Shown: one piece after another, positions 51,455-59,773 of the stretch | Position numbering within the stretch: position 1 is the first letter of the stretch | How the letters are laid out: each line of letters opens with the position of its first letter | Origin: an uncultured Flavobacteriaceae bacterium | Lineage (GTDB): Bacteria; Bacteroidota; Bacteroidia; Flavobacteriales; Flavobacteriaceae | NCBI GenBank assembly: GCA_947494565.1 | Contig: CANLVG010000003.1 | Span: 310,001-374,000, forward strand | Reading direction: 5' to 3' | DNA: 64,000 nucleotides | Position numbers and translations under genes: made by a program | The notes under the pieces: model-generated | The model's input: the letters and a program-made list of their open reading frames with translations, nothing else | Databases searched by the model: none | What the model was told of the DNA's origin: nothing

Positions 51455-53146
51455 TCAATTTGCTAATTCCAAAAGGGCAATGTCGTGTTCATTTTCGAGA
51501 ATGACCTTGCCATTTTGCACCGTGACCTCTGTTTGTGAGTAGGTGTCAAAAAGCTTCGTGCCATCGCCAAAAAAGCCCTTTACCCAAAGGGATTTTTTGC
51601 CTTTTGGTAAATCGAGACCGATGACCACTTTATCTTTATAGTCATCTTTGGTATAGGTTCTACTAAAGACATAAGGTTTTTTACCAAGGCGCTTGTGCTT
51701 TCCGGCCCCGACGGCGGGATGATTGTTTCTGAATTGACCTAGTTTTTTCCAATGGGCAAGTATGTTTTGGGTCGCCGTTACGCTGTCGATTTCGTTCCAG
51801 TTCATATACGAACGCAAGGTCGCATCACCAACCGCACCTTCAATAGTCAAATCTCGGGCGCTTTCATCCCCATAATAAATTTGCGACACTCCTGGCGTCA
51901 ATAAAAGCAGGTTTGCGGCCTTTTTAGGAAATTTGCGTTCTTTATCGAAAGGTTCACCATCATCATGTGAGGTCAGGTAGTTGACGACACTTTTCCCTTT
52001 GAGTTTGGTGTTCAATAACGTATGGTACTTTTTGAAAATGGATTCATAATCTTTTTGCGCATCGTTCTTGAGTTCGAAATTGATTAGGCTATTGAAACCG
52101 TAGTCATAGTAGTCCACCTTTTTATCGCCGAAATCGAATTCCCGCCCCCCTGAAATACCATAATTGTACACTTCGCCCATCATGTAGAAAGGGGTTTCAT
52201 CAAGGACCTTGTTCGCATTTTTCTTTTTCCAAATCTCAAAAGCGTAGGCTGCTTGTTCATAGAGCTCGGCCCATGATTTTTCATCCGCGTGCTTTACGGT
52301 ATCGACCCGAAAACCGTCAATACCATAATCTCCGACATAATCGGTCAGCCATTTGATAATATAAGCTCTCGGACTTCTTGGGTATCCCGTTCTTTCGAAA
52401 AATAATTCAAGCTCATCCAATTCTTGGCTTAGACGTCCCTCAGCCTTCCATTTCGCTAATAAGCCATCAGGAAGTTCAACGGCCTCATCCGATTCCGTAA
52501 GAATATCGGGGAGGTTCTTGACCAAAGTACAACTCGTCGTATTTTCATAGGTGGTGAATTCGCAGACCGGCGTTTCACGTACCCACTCCGAAGGCCAGAC
52601 TGGATCTTTGGCGGTTCCCGGTCCGGTATGGTTGACAACCACGTCCATAACAATTCGAATACCTTTCGTATGTGCTGTTTCGACCAGACGTCCCAAATCT
52701 TCCATGGTTCCGAAATTGGGATCTAAGGCGGTCCAATCTTTTGTCCAGTACCCGTGATATCCATAGGTATTACCCGTAGTCTCGTCCGTATCTCCATGAA
52801 TTTGTTCGACCACTGGGGTGAACCAGATTGCATTCACACCGAGGTTCGTAAAGTAGCCTGAGTTGATTTTTTGGGTGATTCCTTTGATATCACCACCCAT
52901 AAAACCCCGTAACACCCCAGTTTTGTTCGTACGTTCAAAATTGATATCATTTAAGGTATCCGCGTTGTGAAATCGGTCGGTCAATAAGAAATAGATATTG
53001 GCTCCTTCCCAAACAAAAGGTGTAGTAGGTTCTTGAATTTTAATCGTTTCGGTTACCGCTGCTTGTTTGGGAATTGATTCCTTTTTGGCCTGATTACATG
53101 CGGATAACAGGACACAAATGAATAGGGCGGTAAGCAGTTTTTGCAT
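51455..53146 (-). CDS. GH13 alpha-amylase-type lipoprotein
   Basis: This is a 563-residue lipoprotein (lipobox LSAC, Cys17) of glycoside hydrolase family 13. The TIM barrel shows DVVVNHTGPG (strand 3), GFRVDTVKHA (nucleophile Asp), MGEVYNYG (acid/base Glu) and TSHDDGEP (transition-state Asp, in place of the more usual HD). A calcium-type loop and a C-terminal beta domain (about 475-563) follow. It degrades alpha-glucans in the periplasm or on the surface. Specificity is not readable. No susC/susD partner lies beside it, so it is not a complete starch utilisation locus. Confidence 0.9.
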   Translation of the reverse strand: MQKLLTALFICVLLSACNQAKKESIPKQAAVTETIKIQEPTTPFVWEGANIYFLLTDRFHNADTLNDINFERTNKTGVLRGFMGGDIKGITQKINSGYFTNLGVNAIWFTPVVEQIHGDTDETTGNTYGYHGYWTKDWTALDPNFGTMEDLGRLVETAHTKGIRIVMDVVVNHTGPGTAKDPVWPSEWVRETPVCEFTTYENTTSCTLVKNLPDILTESDEAVELPDGLLAKWKAEGRLSQELDELELFFERTGYPRSPRAYIIKWLTDYVGDYGIDGFRVDTVKHADEKSWAELYEQAAYAFEIWKKKNANKVLDETPFYMMGEVYNYGISGGREFDFGDKKVDYYDYGFNSLINFELKNDAQKDYESIFKKYHTLLNTKLKGKSVVNYLTSHDDGEPFDKERKFPKKAANLLLLTPGVSQIYYGDESARDLTIEGAVGDATLRSYMNWNEIDSVTATQNILAHWKKLGQFRNNHPAVGAGKHKRLGKKPYVFSRTYTKDDYKDKVVIGLDLPKGKKSLWVKGFFGDGTKLFDTYSQTEVTVQNGKVILENEHDIALLELAN

Positions 53147-53304
53147 TTGAAACTATTTTGTCTAAAGCTATAAAATGCTGTGCTAACATGAAAATTTATT
53201 TCGGGAGGAAAGCGATGAACGCCTTGTGCGCACCTTTTGGTCATACAGGAGGTGTTATAAGACAACACAATCAGTATACCACCATTGCGTGATGCGCCTT
53301 GATT

Positions 53305-54090
53305 TTATTTTTGGTTCTTGCCCCGGTTCAATACTTTGAAATCTTCGTAGCAAGCGCTGATGGCATCAAGTATTTGAAGGTCGTTTGCAGTAGTGATGAA
53401 CGATTTGGAGTAACTACAATTATTGAGAATATCCTCGATGTCCACTTTTTCTAATTGGAGTAGCTCCGTTAAGGTTTCGCGATCAAACTTTGAAGCCAGT
53501 AAATTTCGAATTTCATCATCCTCTTTTACCTGTCGCAATTTTCGCATTTGATTTGGCTTCTTCCCGAATAGATTTCGAAGCAGGTCTGCAGGATTCAGAA
53601 TGGCCCCTAGAACTTTGGTGACCGCACTTGGACTTTTGTTTCCAGCCTCGTAACTCACCCCAAGCCCAGAAATACTATACTGATAGGCGCTATTAACCGG
53701 TAAGTTCTTTACGTCTATTTCGAGATATCCCGTAAGTTGGTACGGCCGAACAATGACCTCTTCAAGGGCATATGCCAATTCCGTAAGGGATATTTTGGTA
53801 TCCTCGAATTTAAACATATCATTAGTTACCCTGATTTTCTGTGATTTAAACCCTAAAAACGAAAAATAAAGGGTGTCATTGACCGCAGCAGTAATGGAGA
53901 ATCTACCTTTGTCGTCGGTAATCGTTCCTACAACTTGATTTAAGTTCACCACGTGCACGCTTTCCATGGGGAAACCGGTCTGTGCATTGACAACTAAAGC
54001 ATTAAAGGCCTTACTCTGATTATCGGCCGTATCATTTTGGGAGAAGCCCAAAAACGCGACGAATAAAAAAACGAATGTGAATTTTCCCAT
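53305..54090 (-). CDS. Exported protein with carboxypeptidase-like regulatory domain
   Basis: This 261-residue exported protein (signal about 1-17, ending in LGFSQ) has a CarboxypepD_reg-like domain at about 29-115 (FNALVVNAQTGFPMESVHVV, VGTITDDKGRFSITA and YFSFLGFKSQKI). This is the same module found in front of TonB-dependent receptors, but no barrel follows. The rest (about 120-261) is helical and charged, of unknown function. It lies alone between the amylase and the helicase genes. Confidence 0.78.
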   Translation of the reverse strand: MGKFTFVFLFVAFLGFSQNDTADNQSKAFNALVVNAQTGFPMESVHVVNLNQVVGTITDDKGRFSITAAVNDTLYFSFLGFKSQKIRVTNDMFKFEDTKISLTELAYALEEVIVRPYQLTGYLEIDVKNLPVNSAYQYSISGLGVSYEAGNKSPSAVTKVLGAILNPADLLRNLFGKKPNQMRKLRQVKEDDEIRNLLASKFDRETLTELLQLEKVDIEDILNNCSYSKSFITTANDLQILDAISACYEDFKVLNRGKNQK

Positions 54091-54165
54091 GAAGCGATTA
54101 TCAAACTAAAAGTACTAAACAAAACAAAAAAATAAGCCTACAAGTATCTTTTAATATAGAATTAA

Positions 54166-55938
54166 CTAAAAGAAATCACTTTTTCGTCGTTTGCTTCTTC
54201 GCTTGCCCGAATTTTCACTTTTTGAAAAGCTACGTTCTCGCCTTTTACCAGTATCCTTACTTTTCTTGCGATTGCGGTCTCTTCCGCCTCCCTTTCTTCG
54301 GTCTCGTCTTCCGCCACCGCTGCCACCAGGATTTTTGGAGACTTCAACGTTCACGAATCGGCCATCGACCTGAAATTCATCGAAAGCGGTCAATACTTGG
54401 GCCATAACGGCGGCATCGGTATTGAAGAACGAAAAACTGTCTTTCACATCGACCCTGAACAGGTCATCACGCCCTAGACCGGCGGTATCCCTTATGAAAT
54501 CTTTTAAAGACATCCAGTCATAGCCATCTTTTTCCCCGACATTGATAAAATAGCGTACGGAGCCTGAGGAAGAAGCCTCACCACCTCCGTTTTTGTCGTT
54601 GCGATTTCCTGAATCCGTGGTATTGAGGTCTTTGCTCTTGTTATAATAATTGTAGAAACGCGTAAATTCAACGGATACGATTTTTTTGATCAATTCTTCA
54701 CGGTCAATGCCTTGAAGTACATCATTTATTGCCGGCAGATAGCCCTCTACGTCTTCGTTTATTTTAGTATCCTTGATTTTGTTGGCCAAATGATAGAGCT
54801 GTATTTCGCAGATTTCCATCCCGGTCGGAATCTTTTTGGAAATAAAATCCTGTTTGATCTTGTTCTCTATGGATTTTATTTTTCGCAGTTCACTTCTTGT
54901 CACGATGACCATAGAGATACCCGATTTACCCGCACGCCCTGTACGTCCACTTCGGTGAGTGTAGGTCTCTATTTCATCGGGCAGTTGATAATTGATGACA
55001 TGCGTAATATCATCCACATCGATGCCCCGCGCGGCTACATCAGTGGCGACCAACATTTGGATTTGTTTTTTACGGAACGAGTTCATGACCAAATCACGTT
55101 GGTTTTGACTGAGGTCACCATGTAGGGCGCCTGCACTATACCCGTCTTCGATCAATTTTTCGGCGACTTTTTGAGTGTCTCTTTTGGTTCTGCAAAAGAT
55201 GACGGAGAAAATATCGGGATTGGTATCCGCCAAGCGTTTTAGGGCCGGATAACGATCTCTACCCCCAACAACATAATATTCATGTTGCACATTCGAGGTT
55301 CCCGCATTTTTGGTGCCTACGGTAATCTCCTGTGGGCTGTGCATGAACTTCTTTGCGATATGGGCCACCTCTTTTGGCATGGTGGCGGAGAATAACCAGG
55401 TCGATTTTTCTTCCGGCGTATTCGAAAGAATATCCTTGATGTCCTCGAAAAAACCCATGTTCAACATTTCATCGGCCTCATCTAAGATGCAGTAATCGAT
55501 TTTCGAAATGTCGACCAAACGTCTGCTGATCATATCTTTCATACGACCTGGGGTCGCTACGATAATTTGAGCTCCCCGTTTGATTTGCCGTGATTGCTCC
55601 GTTATACTGGCCCCGCCGTAAATGGCGACCGTATTGATCTGTTTCTCGTGCTTTGAATAGGATTGCATCTCCTTCGTAATCTGCAGACAGAGTTCTCGGG
55701 TTGGTGAAAGGATGAGACCTTGGGTGGTTCGGCTGTTACTATCTATTTTTTGAATTAGCGGAAAACCGAAGGCAGCTGTTTTTCCCGTTCCGGTCTGCGC
55801 AAGGGCGACCAAATCGGTTTCGTTTTCCAATAAAATAGGGATTGCTTTTTCCTGTACTTCCGAAGGGGTTTCAAAACCCATGTCGGTAATAGCATCCAAT
55901 AGGGACTGTTGCAGCCCCAATGCTTCAAATTTTGTCAT
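54166..55938 (-). CDS. DEAD-box RNA helicase with DbpA-type RNA-binding domain
   Basis: This ATP-dependent RNA helicase has 590 residues. The core includes Walker A AQTGTGKT (47-54), DEAD (153-156) and SAT (184-186); the second domain has the HRSGRTGRAGK motif VI. A DbpA-like RRM lies at about 455-530 (VRYFINVGEKDGYDWMSLKD and DDLFRVDVKDSFSFF). The tail (about 535-590) is Gly/Arg/Lys/Ser-rich and disordered. Such proteins work in ribosome assembly (DbpA) or at low temperature (CsdA). The DbpA-like RRM favours a large-subunit rRNA target. Confidence 0.93.
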   Translation of the reverse strand: MTKFEALGLQQSLLDAITDMGFETPSEVQEKAIPILLENETDLVALAQTGTGKTAAFGFPLIQKIDSNSRTTQGLILSPTRELCLQITKEMQSYSKHEKQINTVAIYGGASITEQSRQIKRGAQIIVATPGRMKDMISRRLVDISKIDYCILDEADEMLNMGFFEDIKDILSNTPEEKSTWLFSATMPKEVAHIAKKFMHSPQEITVGTKNAGTSNVQHEYYVVGGRDRYPALKRLADTNPDIFSVIFCRTKRDTQKVAEKLIEDGYSAGALHGDLSQNQRDLVMNSFRKKQIQMLVATDVAARGIDVDDITHVINYQLPDEIETYTHRSGRTGRAGKSGISMVIVTRSELRKIKSIENKIKQDFISKKIPTGMEICEIQLYHLANKIKDTKINEDVEGYLPAINDVLQGIDREELIKKIVSVEFTRFYNYYNKSKDLNTTDSGNRNDKNGGGEASSSGSVRYFINVGEKDGYDWMSLKDFIRDTAGLGRDDLFRVDVKDSFSFFNTDAAVMAQVLTAFDEFQVDGRFVNVEVSKNPGGSGGGRRDRRKGGGRDRNRKKSKDTGKRRERSFSKSENSGKRRSKRRKSDFF

Positions 55939-56065
55939 AATAATGGTTTACGTTAATCGCAAATATGTATGTTGCATAGAGCGATTATCGACATAACCAA
56001 ATGAGACTCGTTACAACACATGCTATACTAGCGGCAATTCTTAAAGCGGCAAAGATACCTTAAAT

Positions 56066-56650
56066 TTATTTGACGGGATAGTGTTCTAAATGTGCTATTA
56101 GTTGTTGCATGGCCCTGCCGCGATGACTGATCTTGTTTTTTACCGCTAAGGAAAGCTCTCCGAAAGACTTTTCATACCCATCTGGCTGAAATATCGGGTC
56201 GTAGCCGAATCCATTTTCACCTCTTTTTTCCATCGTAATCTGTCCGGTTACGGTTCCTTCGAAGAAAAAACGCGCTCCATTGAGGTTCAAGGCGATACTG
56301 GTCTGAAATCGGGCTGCCCTATTTTGGGTTTCCTTTAATTTAGATAACAATTTGGCCATATTGTCCGCAGCATTTTTTTGTTCGCCTGCATATCGTGCGG
56401 AGTATACACCGGGAGCTCCGTTGAGTGCGTCGACCAAGAGTCCGGTATCGTCGGCAAAACAGGACAGGCCGTATTTTTCCGTTACGTAATCGGCTTTGAT
56501 CTGTGCATTTCCTTCCAAGGTACGAGCTGTTTCGGGAATGTCTTCATGACAGCCTAGTTCGGTCAAGGATAGCAGTTCAAAGTGTTGCGGTAGCAGAAGT
56601 TTGACCTCGTTGAACTTATTCTTATTATGGGTGGCGAAGACCAATTTCAT
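56066..56650 (-). CDS. rdgB: Non-canonical purine NTP pyrophosphatase (HAM1)
   Basis: This housecleaning enzyme hydrolyses ITP, XTP and dITP so that they do not enter nucleic acids. It has 194 residues. The start motif FATHNKNKFNEVK is followed by SCFADDTGLLVDALNGAPGVYSARYAG, the catalytic and base-recognition segment (Asp pair at about 66-68). GFGYDPIFQPDGYEKSFGEL and SHRGRAMQQL are also typical. It stands alone before the isoprenylcysteine-methyltransferase-like gene. Confidence 0.95.
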   Translation of the reverse strand: MKLVFATHNKNKFNEVKLLLPQHFELLSLTELGCHEDIPETARTLEGNAQIKADYVTEKYGLSCFADDTGLLVDALNGAPGVYSARYAGEQKNAADNMAKLLSKLKETQNRAARFQTSIALNLNGARFFFEGTVTGQITMEKRGENGFGYDPIFQPDGYEKSFGELSLAVKNKISHRGRAMQQLIAHLEHYPVK

Positions 56651-56726
56651 ACCTATTGAAATCTAATATTAAACTGTTTTTACGCGTTCAAAAGTAGTAA
56701 ATTTGAAGGTTCTTAATGCTCGTGAA

Positions 56727-57179
56727 ATGAAGTTAAAAGTACCTCCTGTTTTTGTTTTCCTGACATTCGGTCTACTGATGTATGTGTTGGCAAAATTTTT
56801 ACCAGTAGGCTATTTTGATTTTTTCGGGAGGAGGTATTTGATTATGGCACTTTTGGCTATCGCAATAGGGGTGGGAACTATCGCCTTGATTCAGTTTATC
56901 AAATCAAAGACTACCGTAGATCCGTCAAACCCGTCAAAAGCCTCTAAGCTGGTTTCGACAGGCATTTATCAATATTCTCGAAACCCCATGTATTTGGGAA
57001 TGCTTTTGCTTCTTCTGGCTTGGGGATTATGGCTGGGCAATGCGTTCAACACCTTGTCAGCTGCTGGTTTCGTGGGGTATATGAACAGATTTCAGATTAT
57101 TCCAGAGGAGGAAGTCTTATCGGATATATTCGGTAAAGCCTATGCGCAATACTGCACCTTGGTGCGAAGATGGTTCTGA
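56727..57179 (+). CDS. Isoprenylcysteine/phospholipid methyltransferase-like membrane protein
   Basis: This is a 150-residue integral membrane protein of the ICMT/PEMT-like family. The ATG at 56727 (MKLKVPPVFVFLTFGLLMYV) is preferred over a TTG eight codons before it. Three or four membrane helices are predicted. The C-terminal region YQYSRNPMYLGMLLLLLAWG is the AdoMet-binding hallmark of the family (R-N-P-M-Y), followed by EEEVLSDIFGKAYAQYC. The target lipid or protein is unknown. Confidence 0.82.
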   Translation: MKLKVPPVFVFLTFGLLMYVLAKFLPVGYFDFFGRRYLIMALLAIAIGVGTIALIQFIKSKTTVDPSNPSKASKLVSTGIYQYSRNPMYLGMLLLLLAWGLWLGNAFNTLSAAGFVGYMNRFQIIPEEEVLSDIFGKAYAQYCTLVRRWF

Positions 57180-57183
57180 GTAG

Positions 57184-57286
57184 TAGCGGATATGCTTATA
57201 ACCAGTAAATATTAGCGAATATGCTTATAATTGCATATTATTAGCTAATTAGCTTATATTTTAATATATTAGCGCTTTAGCTTATA
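57184..57286 (+). repeat. Array of four 17-bp direct repeats (iteron-like operator)
   Basis: Four copies of TAGCnnnTnnGCTTATA lie at 57184-57200, 57213-57229, 57242-57258 and 57270-57286. Twelve of 17 positions are identical in all four. Starts are 29, 29 and 28 bases apart. Spacers are AT-rich and unrelated. The last copy ends 4 bases before the ATG at 57291. A possible -7 box TATATTTT (57255-57262) overlaps copy 3, so the transcript would start inside the array. Each copy has imperfect dyad symmetry (TAGC...GCTTA). Confidence 0.85.
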
Positions 57287-57290
57287 TTTT

Positions 57291-57902
57291 ATGATTGCAA
57301 TCCTAACAGGCGATATTATCAATTCAGAAGGGCACAAAGCCTCGGAATGGATCGATGTACTCAAGAAAAAATTATCCGAATGGGGGCAACACCCTTCCGA
57401 TTGGGAGATTTATCGAGGTGATGAATTTCAGGTCAGAATAGCACCTGAAGAGGCTTTACGCGCTGGTATTCAGTTGAAGGCCCTCATTAAATCGATGAAA
57501 AATCTAGACGTGCGCATGGCCATTGGCTTAGGTTCCGAAGATTTTAAAGGAATTCGTGTGAGCGAATCAAATGGTACCGCTTATCAACGTTCAGGTCGCA
57601 CTTTTGAAAATCTGAAAGCCGATAAACGCAGTTTGGCTATTACTAGCGGTAATGACAAAAAAGACCGGATGCTTAATCTTATGCTTAAGCTGGCCCTTGA
57701 TTTTATGGATGAATGGACTTCCGTTTCCGCAGAATTGGTAGCCATTGCCTTGGAGAACCCCGACTTGTCACAACAAGAGATCGCCCAGCAGCTGCATATT
57801 CAACAATCTGCCGTAAGTCAACGCCAAAAAAGAGCCCGTCTTGACTTGGTCTTTGATGTATTACACTTTTATTCGGAAACCGTAAAAAGCATGGAACCAT
57901 GA
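57291..57902 (+). CDS. SatD-like protein with C-terminal helix-turn-helix
   Basis: This 203-residue cytoplasmic protein resembles the SatD family. The N-terminal half begins MIAILTGDIINSEG (TGDI at 6-9) and continues to IYRGDEFQVRIAP (GDEF at 43-46). The two acidic motifs are placed like the metal-binding motifs of palm-domain nucleotide cyclases (GGDEF and class III), which I note as a resemblance only. A C-terminal helix-turn-helix (about 158-183, LSQQEIAQQLHIQQSAVSQR) is separate from it. The ATG follows four direct repeats by four bases. The next gene overlaps by four bases. Neither substrate nor product is known. Confidence 0.75.
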   Translation: MIAILTGDIINSEGHKASEWIDVLKKKLSEWGQHPSDWEIYRGDEFQVRIAPEEALRAGIQLKALIKSMKNLDVRMAIGLGSEDFKGIRVSESNGTAYQRSGRTFENLKADKRSLAITSGNDKKDRMLNLMLKLALDFMDEWTSVSAELVAIALENPDLSQQEIAQQLHIQQSAVSQRQKRARLDLVFDVLHFYSETVKSMEP

Positions 57903-58600
57903 GTTTGATTTTTACAAAATTGCTTTTAGCACATCTAATTTGCGATTTCTTGTTACAACCTAAAAAATGGGTAATTCATAAAGAGGCGAACAAGGTAGGT
58001 TCCAAATACCTTTATGCCCATGTATTGTTACACTTTTTAGTGACCCTATTGGTGCTGTGGGATTTGAATTATTGGAAGATTGCCTTGGTGATTATGGCAA
58101 CCCACTACCTTATCGATTTGGCCAAGCTCTATGCAACCCCACTTTTCAAAAACCAAAGTGTTCCGTTTTTTATCGACCAAGCGCTTCATGTTGTCGTCTT
58201 GTACTGCTGTGCGTATATTTCGAATTTACAAGAAGAAACGATACAACTCATCAGTGCGTTGGATTGGAGTCTGATTACCGCGATGGTCTTTGTTACCTTT
58301 CCTGCGGCAATTATCATGGGAAAGTTGTTAGAGCCCATGTCGGATCAAATTGAGTTGGATCACAAATCGCTGCCGAATGCCGGAAAGTATATTGGTATTA
58401 TCGAACGGCTTTTCGTGTTGACCTTTATCATACTGGGGCGGTGGGAAGCTATCGGTCTCCTTATTACGGCGAAATCCGTATTTCGATTTAATGACCTAAA
58501 AGAACGGAATAGCCGAAAACTTACCGAATACATCCTAATCGGTACGTTGTTGAGTTTTGGTTTGGCCATTATCGCCGGAATTATATATGTCAGTCTATAA
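57899..58600 (+). CDS. DUF3307 integral membrane protein
   Basis: This is a 233-residue membrane protein with about six membrane helices, translationally coupled (ATGA, 57899-57902) to the SatD-like gene. Four pairs of His/Asp at i,i+4 spacing are visible: H12-D16 (AHLICDF), H41-H45 (AHVLLHF), H69-D73 (THYLIDL) and D93-H97 (DQALH), all in or at the edge of hydrophobic stretches. Such a set is what one would expect for an intramembrane metal site, as in membrane metal-dependent hydrolases. DUF3307 has no established function. Confidence 0.78.
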   Translation: MSLIFTKLLLAHLICDFLLQPKKWVIHKEANKVGSKYLYAHVLLHFLVTLLVLWDLNYWKIALVIMATHYLIDLAKLYATPLFKNQSVPFFIDQALHVVVLYCCAYISNLQEETIQLISALDWSLITAMVFVTFPAAIIMGKLLEPMSDQIELDHKSLPNAGKYIGIIERLFVLTFIILGRWEAIGLLITAKSVFRFNDLKERNSRKLTEYILIGTLLSFGLAIIAGIIYVSL

Positions 58601-58611
58601 ATAACGAAAAT

Positions 58612-59769
58612 ATGAGACGAATTCTCCTGATTGTTTTTGCGTTCATCGTCGCTTCTTGCGTCGAAAAAAGAAAAGATGTCCCGACCGAAAAGACCGCAGA
58701 GGAAATCGGTTTGCGTTGGTCCGAACAGAAAGCATGGGATTGGTACAACGAGCAACCTTGGTTGGTCGGTACGAATTTCAACCCGAGTACGGCCATCAAC
58801 CAGCTTGAATTCTGGCAGGCAGATACCTTCGACCCGCAAACCATTGAACGCGAATTAAAGTGGTCTGCAGATCTCGGTATGAACTTGCACCGGGTGTATT
58901 TGCATAATCTGTTATGGAAACAAGATTCGGTAGGTTTTCTAAACCGATTGGAAGACTACCTGAAAATTTCGAATAAGTACGGCATCAAAACCATGTTTGT
59001 CTTATTGGATGATGTTTGGCATCCTGTCCCGAAACTGGGCAAACAACCAGAGCCCGTTCCCCATGTGCATAACTCGGGCTGGGTACAGGCCCCAGGAGCT
59101 GAAATATTAGGTGACACTACCCGGCATGATGAGCTCAAAGGGTATGTTAAGGGAGTTTTGGACCGCTTTAAGAGCGATGATCGCGTTTTACTTTGGGACG
59201 TATACAATGAACCCGATAATGTGGCGGGCCAACCAGGTCGAAAAGAGTTGGAGGTGCTGAACAAACAAGAGTATTCGTTGGCCCTATTGAAGAAAGTGAT
59301 GCATTGGTCAAGGTCCGTTAACCCTTCGCAGCCTTTGACCAGCGGAATCTGGCGGGGCACTATCGACCATTGGGGTACACCGGACAGCTTGCCCACAGTA
59401 GACCGCTATATGATCGAGAATTCCGACGTGATTTCTTTTCATGCCTATGATGGGGATACGCTGGATGTCAAGCGAAAAATTCAAGAATTGAAAAAATACA
59501 AAAGACCATTGCTATGCACTGAATATATCGCACGAGGGGTAGGGAACACCTTTCAAGCCGTCATGCCTATTTTTAAGGCGAATAACATCGCCGCCATCAA
59601 TTGGGGCTTCGTTTCTGGGAAAACGAATACAATCTATCCATGGATCAGTTGGGATATGCGGTTCACTGATGAACCTGAAATTTGGCATCATGATATCCTT
59701 CGTGAAGACGGTACCCCATATAAGCAAAATGAAGTCGATTTTATTCGGGAAATCATAACATCGGAATAG
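58612..59769 (+). CDS. Glycoside hydrolase lipoprotein, clan GH-A (cellulase/xylanase-like)
   Basis: This is a 385-residue lipoprotein (lipobox VASC, Cys16) with a TIM-barrel hydrolase fold. The likely acid/base is the Glu of DVYNEPDN (about residue 201) at the end of strand 4, and the nucleophile is the Glu of LLCTEYIARG (about 305) on strand 7, as in clan GH-A. SADLGMNLHRVYLHNLLW and WGFVSGKTNT are other conserved stretches. It probably cleaves a beta-linked plant or algal polysaccharide; the family number cannot be fixed by eye. It lies 11 bases after DUF3307 and 4 bases before the hydrolase, so probably in one transcript. Confidence 0.8.
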   Translation: MRRILLIVFAFIVASCVEKRKDVPTEKTAEEIGLRWSEQKAWDWYNEQPWLVGTNFNPSTAINQLEFWQADTFDPQTIERELKWSADLGMNLHRVYLHNLLWKQDSVGFLNRLEDYLKISNKYGIKTMFVLLDDVWHPVPKLGKQPEPVPHVHNSGWVQAPGAEILGDTTRHDELKGYVKGVLDRFKSDDRVLLWDVYNEPDNVAGQPGRKELEVLNKQEYSLALLKKVMHWSRSVNPSQPLTSGIWRGTIDHWGTPDSLPTVDRYMIENSDVISFHAYDGDTLDVKRKIQELKKYKRPLLCTEYIARGVGNTFQAVMPIFKANNIAAINWGFVSGKTNTIYPWISWDMRFTDEPEIWHHDILREDGTPYKQNEVDFIREIITSE

Positions 59770-59773
59770 GTAT

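Noticed and set aside
51441-51476. Inverted repeat CCTTTTGG/CCAAAAGG as a terminator for the amylase gene
   Set aside because: It overlaps the last codons of the amylase gene, has an 18-base loop and no T-run on either strand.
51455-53146. Part of a polysaccharide utilisation locus with susC/susD
   Set aside because: No SusD-like gene or starch TonB receptor lies within the flanking genes; the only TonB receptor here belongs to B12 uptake.
57184-57286. CRISPR array
   Set aside because: Repeats are 17 bases with 11-12 base spacers, too short for CRISPR, and no cas gene is near; an operator array is more likely.
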